DNA from: Pogostemon cablin
Lineage: Eukaryota; Streptophyta; Magnoliopsida; Lamiales; Lamiaceae
NCBI GenBank assembly: GCA_023678885.1
Contig: CM043012.1
Location: forward strand, 15,660,036 to 15,724,035
DNA: 64,000 bases
Direction of reading: 5' to 3'
In this document: positions 59,395-64,000 of the stretch, one piece after another
Layout of the letters: each line of letters starts with the position of its first letter
How positions within the stretch are numbered: position 1 is the first letter of the stretch
Position numbers and translations under genes: made by a program
The notes under the pieces: generated by a model
Database searches by the model: none
What the model was told of the DNA's origin: nothing
What the model saw: the letters and a program-made list of their open reading frames with translations, nothing else

Positions 59395-62300
59395 TTATCG
59401 ACAAGTGCGCAGGGCTACCCTTATGGCTTTCAACATTTCATCAACCCCCGTACCTATCCTGCAAAGCCAACACACAATGCTCTCAGCATGGATCATATTC
59501 CACAATCGTGCCAGGATGACATGCATCTTCTCATTTACATTAGTAGAAATCCCACTAAGTGTGGTTAGCTTGAGAAAAAGAAACAAATTTAGTTATATTC
59601 ATGAACAGTGTTGTGAATTTCTTACCGTACCATATCGAAGTTTCCAAGTAAGGAAAAATAAAATGCTTCCTTTAAAACTAACAAAAGATAAACAAAGTAA
59701 CGCCACGGCAAATAAACAAAGGTGATACTATACTTGAGGAACATCACTCTTTCGTCAGATCGTTAATACATGTGACCAAAATATGCGCATTGAAAAGAGT
59801 TAGGGTTGATGCCCATATGTACATGCATACATCCAAGGAACAGTTACATTAAAAGACCAAAAACAGACTCTACATCTTTTCAAGATCAAATATATATTTC
59901 ATCAATAAGCCTAAATGTACAGAAATTGTAATCTTATTCTCTCTATGCAAGTAACATTGAATTAAAGGAGACCAGCTAGATGATTCATTTAAGGACACAT
60001 ATACTTGAGTCATTAGGGTTGATATTCTAATTCAGTAACAATGCTTTATTGAAAAGGGTGGGTGAAATCAATGTGAAAATCTTGAAACCTGGTATTAGAT
60101 TGAAACTGGAGGAATGTTGGATTAGTGACTAAAATAATCCTACATTTGAAATGATTATTTAATCCTTAAAGACCATATAATATTATTACCCTCGGTTGAA
60201 GATTCTATAACTCAACTTGAGTTGGGTTATAATCACAAGTCAGATGAAACAATCTCATTTCACAACCAATTATGAAGAGCCCAACAGACAAGCTGAACTT
60301 GAGGTGAGATCCATCCACTGTTTAAAACCTAAAGTTCATCATTGAGGTTGATCTGGAAGTGAAAACTCACAAGATTGATGAGATTTGTTGGCTAACAGCA
60401 TTACTAGCTGATTAGGTCGGAAAAATGGGCTGATTATGATAAGAGTGTGATGGGAATCAAGTTAGATTATTGGGACTTAAAACAATTTATGTAATCTGAT
60501 GTGTTTATATGATATATTATTGATTGATCAGAGACTTAAAACATTTTATGTAATCTGATGTGTTTATATGGTGTCCGTGCATGTCATTACTTATACTTGA
60601 AAATATATTTTTCTTCATAAGGCAAGTCGAAATGCTAACCCAATACTTGAACTTTTCAGATCCTAAAGGCTGAAGGCGGCTATGGTGGAGGGTGGGTTGA
60701 ACTAGTCAATAAAAACCTGGGTTTTCGTTCAAGCTTTTAGGTAAAATTTTTAAAATCTTTTTACTTTTCTTGTGGGCTAGAATGTCAAGCAGACAATTTA
60801 CTTTTACAAACCTCAATTATGAACTATTTTTTTTCACATAACTAGGAGTAGAATATTTTCTACACAGTGTTCAGCTAGCATAACGTTAAATTGGTATTTT
60901 TAAGCTTTAAATAGTAATTATTAAGTGTTTTTACTTACTAAATCAATTTTTATCCTAGAAAATAGAATTATAAAAAATGGGATGTTATCATTCTCTCTCT
61001 TATGAGAAACCAAAGATACACAATCAGTATTTGTCAAGTATCTATGTCAGAGCAGAATAATCAAATTATGATGGTAGAAAAATGAAATGCAAGCTGCCAA
61101 AAGTAAACTTACAGGACACTGACACCCAAAACGGCAAAAGGCAGTCGATAATCTTCTATTTCCTTCACTTTCTTTTCTTGAGGAACAGTATCAATTTGAT
61201 CACTATTACTTGCCAAAGGAAAAGCAGCTGTTTCTGAGCTACCACTTCCTTGCAAGTCTATCTTATCACTTCCTATCTGCCATATTTTTTCAGCTAACAT
61301 TGGAAGCCTTTGCTGTGCCTGGAAAAGAAAAAATTACGCTTGTAAGTAGCTTGCTAACATAAAAAAAATGTAATGGAAGGGGTCCGGTTCCAGTGTAATA
61401 AATGACACTGACATACAAGAAGTGGAATTCATGGACATACCTCAGGAATATCAATCTTATTTAGAACAACAATGTAGGGTCTTTCAAGGTATTCTGGGTT
61501 GTACATCCGCAATTCCTGCAACATTAAAGTTATATGAGTCCCCATTGCAGTATATTGAAAAAAAAAATACAATAAGCAGAGGGAATCACCAAGGGCACAC
61601 TTATCAATGACCAGTTCATATTGTTGAATCAATAAATTTAATGTGTTATTTTGAGGATGAATAGTTTGTTGATCAACTGATACTGTTTGGCTCACAACTA
61701 AATGGTGAACACACACACAAGTTCCAATATAGCTCTAACAGATAGAAAAATTAGAAATACCTCTTTCACTGTTCTGTAGTCACTCACTGGATCCTCCCTA
61801 GCTGCATCAACAACATGCACCAACAATCTAGTCCTTCTCAAATGCCTTAAAAAGTTGCGACCTAGACCCTATAATAAGAGAAGATTGCGGATTGCGTATA
61901 AACTTATGAGTTCGCGACTAAAAACAAAAATAACAGGGGTACATTGCAATTTCAGTTTTGAAACTATAGGAAGGTCCCAATTCTGTCATAGTCGAATCAA
62001 ATTTTGCAATTTAATCCTATATCCTTCAATTTGTGGCAATTTAGTCCCAAGACGCCAAAAATTGAGAATTTGACTGGAAAGTTCACAAGATAGGGGACCA
62101 AAGTTGCAGCAATAAATTTTGGACCACTGAAAGAGTGAACGATATAGGATGAAATTACAATATTTGATTTGATTTGGATAGGACAATAATCGACAATCTA
62201 TATATATGTCTAAATTCCTGAATTAATTGTGTAACCAAGACTAGAAAAAGAGAAGTTTTAGTGAAGAACTGTTTACAAATATCACTTAAATATATAAAAT

Positions 62301-63964
62301 GTACCTTTCCAAGATGAGCGCCTTCAATTAGGCCAGGCAGATCGGCCAATGTCGCCTCAGATGAATATTGTCCAGACACTAGGCTAGGATCACCATTGAG
62401 GCGTCCTAGGTTTGGCATCAAGGTTGTGAAAGGATAATCAGCTATATCAGGCTTTGCATGTGTAATAGCTGCCAACAGGGTAGACTTTCCAGCATTTGGG
62501 AGACCCTGCAGAAACAACATTCATACTAGTATGATTTTTCCCAACAGGATAGTAAACAGAAACAACATTTTTATAGTCAAGTTTAATTTTAATTCTATCA
62601 CCATTGAATTTGGCATTATGATAAAGTAATACTCCATACAACTTCCATACTTAGTGAGAAGCAATATCCTTAGGTAAATAATGGACATCAGGATGTAGTA
62701 CATGCTGTGTTATTCAACTAGTATGATTTATTAGGAACATTGTGCTGATACTAAACGATTATAGGGAATTTGCTTCAACTACTATCTCTTTCCTATCTCA
62801 AAGACAGCTTTGCAGGTCTCTTATATATTTGAGCTTTCACATTGCATTGTAAATTTAAAACAGAACCATTACATGGTTAATAACTGTAATGGTTAATAAC
62901 TTGCAGATTTTTATTTCATATGCATGTAAACATGACAACCATATAAACATGGCAGAGTGCACTCACCCTATAACCTATACATATGTGATTCTGCATAAGG
63001 ATGTGGTTGAAAAAACTATTTTATCATGTACGAAATGCATGCAGTGGAATTATTGACATGATTTACAGAAGTAGCACTTACGACAAGACCAACATCAGCA
63101 ACAACTCTTAATATCAATTGAAGACTAAGTTCTTCTCCAGGCTGACCAAGAACTAAAACCTGCATCAGGTTACAAAATCTAAGACGTGCCAACATAAAAC
63201 CAAACGCAAAATTTAAATTGCCCAACTATTGGCCATTTTGGGGCATGATATTATAGTCCTTATTTGAAGAGAATGGAAAAAAGAGCAGTAATGATTTGGA
63301 TAAGGAGTCCATAAAGAATCTATTTCATGTAATATAAAACTGTATGTATGTGGGTGTGAGCGTTAATGTACACAAGTATTATACCATTTAACTTTGAAAT
63401 ACATAAGTTTTAATGAAAAATAATAGCAGTAAACGATTTGACAATGACAAAAAAAGACAGGCCAACAAAATTATAGCCTGTACTACAATAATTAAAATGA
63501 AAAATGATATTTAAAAGAATGATGTGATCTAAGGTAGTACCCAGCCAAGATATATGTTTAGACAAGGAAATGAATTAGAGAGCAATAGGTTCAATATGTT
63601 TTTGTAATCACAAAATCTTGTCGACAGGCACATCTTATGCAGCAAATTTATCAAGTCTAGGAGAACTATATAAAATACGGATTCATACTCCCTTCAATGA
63701 CAGTATCATGTTCAAGCACACTACAATTGTGTAATAAACTAATAAACACACTTCAGTTGACAAGGACTCGGGCTTTGCAACATGAATATTATATACGAAT
63801 CTAATACAGAAACACATACTCTGGCATGAAGAAGAAAAATATAAAATTAAATGAGTAATAGAAGGTTGAACGAAAACAACCTTGTCATTGCTATCCCTCA
63901 TTATATTGTTTGTTACAGACATCATTTTTTTCATCTTATGCTCAGGCATCTCCAACAAGCTAAT
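59395..63964 (-). CDS. Obg-type GTPase (organellar), 3' part, seven exons, cut by the window edge
   Basis: Obg GTPases act in late large-subunit ribosome assembly; plant homologues of this type serve chloroplasts or mitochondria. Exons on the minus strand: 63964-63881 (ISLLEMPEHKMKKMMSVTNN...), 63159-63082 (VLVLGQPGEELSLQLILRV), 62505-62305, 61868-61761, 61515-61441, 61318-61113, 59458-59395. All junctions are GT-AG and in phase. G-motifs: G1 GLPNAGKST, G2 DYPFTTLMPNLG, G3 DLPGLIEGA, G4 NKID, and a G5-like LGVSVL. The last exon encodes IGTGVDEMLKAIRVALRTC and a stop at 59395-59397. The penultimate exon could be misread as ending at TAA 61109, but GTAAGT there is the splice donor and the frame continues cleanly. 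Earlier exons (transit peptide, Obg glycine-rich fold) lie beyond the right edge. Which organelle cannot be told here. Confidence 0.95.
60474..60570. repeat. 38-bp direct repeat in the last Obg intron
   Basis: GACTTAAAACAATTTATG... occurs at 60474-60511 and, with one change, at 60533-60570. Confidence 0.85.
61993..62172. mobile_element. Small inverted-repeat element in an Obg intron
   Basis: The left arm AATCAAATTTTGCAATTTAA and CCTATATC pairs with the right arm near 62140-62172 (GATATAGGATGAAATTACAA, TTTGATTTGATT). It lies wholly inside the intron between the G3 exon and the next one. No TSD fixed. Confidence 0.6.
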
Positions 63965-64000
63965 CTGCCAAAAACCAAGAAACATTTGTTATCATAAAAA

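Noticed and set aside
61109..61111. TAA as the end of the Obg gene
   Set aside because: It overlaps a GTAAGT splice donor, and a downstream exon at 59458-59395 completes the family's conserved C-terminus in phase.

Overview
The window is nuclear DNA of a flowering plant, most likely a eudicot. It is very AT-rich and intron-containing, and it is dominated by plant transposon families (Helitron, hAT, CACTA, MULE, Stowaway-type MITEs, an LTR retroelement, a tRNA-derived SINE). Three good host genes are visible. I cannot name the species.

Host genes: (1) an LRR-extensin (LRX) cell-wall protein on the plus strand, 43707-45896, single exon; (2) a five-exon protein phosphatase 2C on the minus strand, 51620-55614, whose splice junctions can be traced to a complete 293-residue protein; (3) the 3' seven exons of an Obg-type organellar GTPase on the minus strand, 59395-63964, which runs off the right edge. 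A broken BAHD acyltransferase (19099-20001, plus strand) is the only other host-like coding remnant outside transposons.

Transposon layout, left to right: a ~420-bp tandem duplication (2401-3222); a decayed autonomous Helitron RepHel on the minus strand (5012-9445) with recognisable HUH, Y2 and Pif1 motifs; a solo LTR with 5-bp TSD (11424-11890); a field of Stowaway-like MITEs (9.7-24.3 kb); a long-TIR MITE (16898-17203); a 1.58-kb giant foldback element with a 10-bp TSD (17335-18918). Next comes a three-level nest in which every level keeps its target-site duplication: a hAT element (27245-31071, TSD TGCTGCGG) inside a CACTA element (25553-33664, TSD GCT) inside a short, apparently non-coding LTR retroelement (24659-34759, TSD ACAAT, tRNA-Met-type PBS). 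The CACTA also carries an exon-like fragment resembling the plant Furry/PAG1 cell-morphogenesis protein.

From about 35.0 to 41.6 kb lies a decayed MULE. It holds a mudrA-type transposase (minus) and a DUF1985/ULP1-type accessory gene (plus) arranged tail to tail and both apparently cut off at the same place. Inward from each end, arrays of a CCGAATAGA-containing repeat face each other in opposite orientation. A SINE with a 16-bp TSD sits near the right end. Between LRX and PP2C there is a ~2.3-kb satellite-like array of a ~500-bp unit (48496-50835) in which each unit carries two copies of a near-perfect 21-bp palindrome.

All identifications come from reading motifs and repeats by eye. No database search was possible, so family names rest on remembered conserved motifs, and element ends are firm only where a TSD is quoted.
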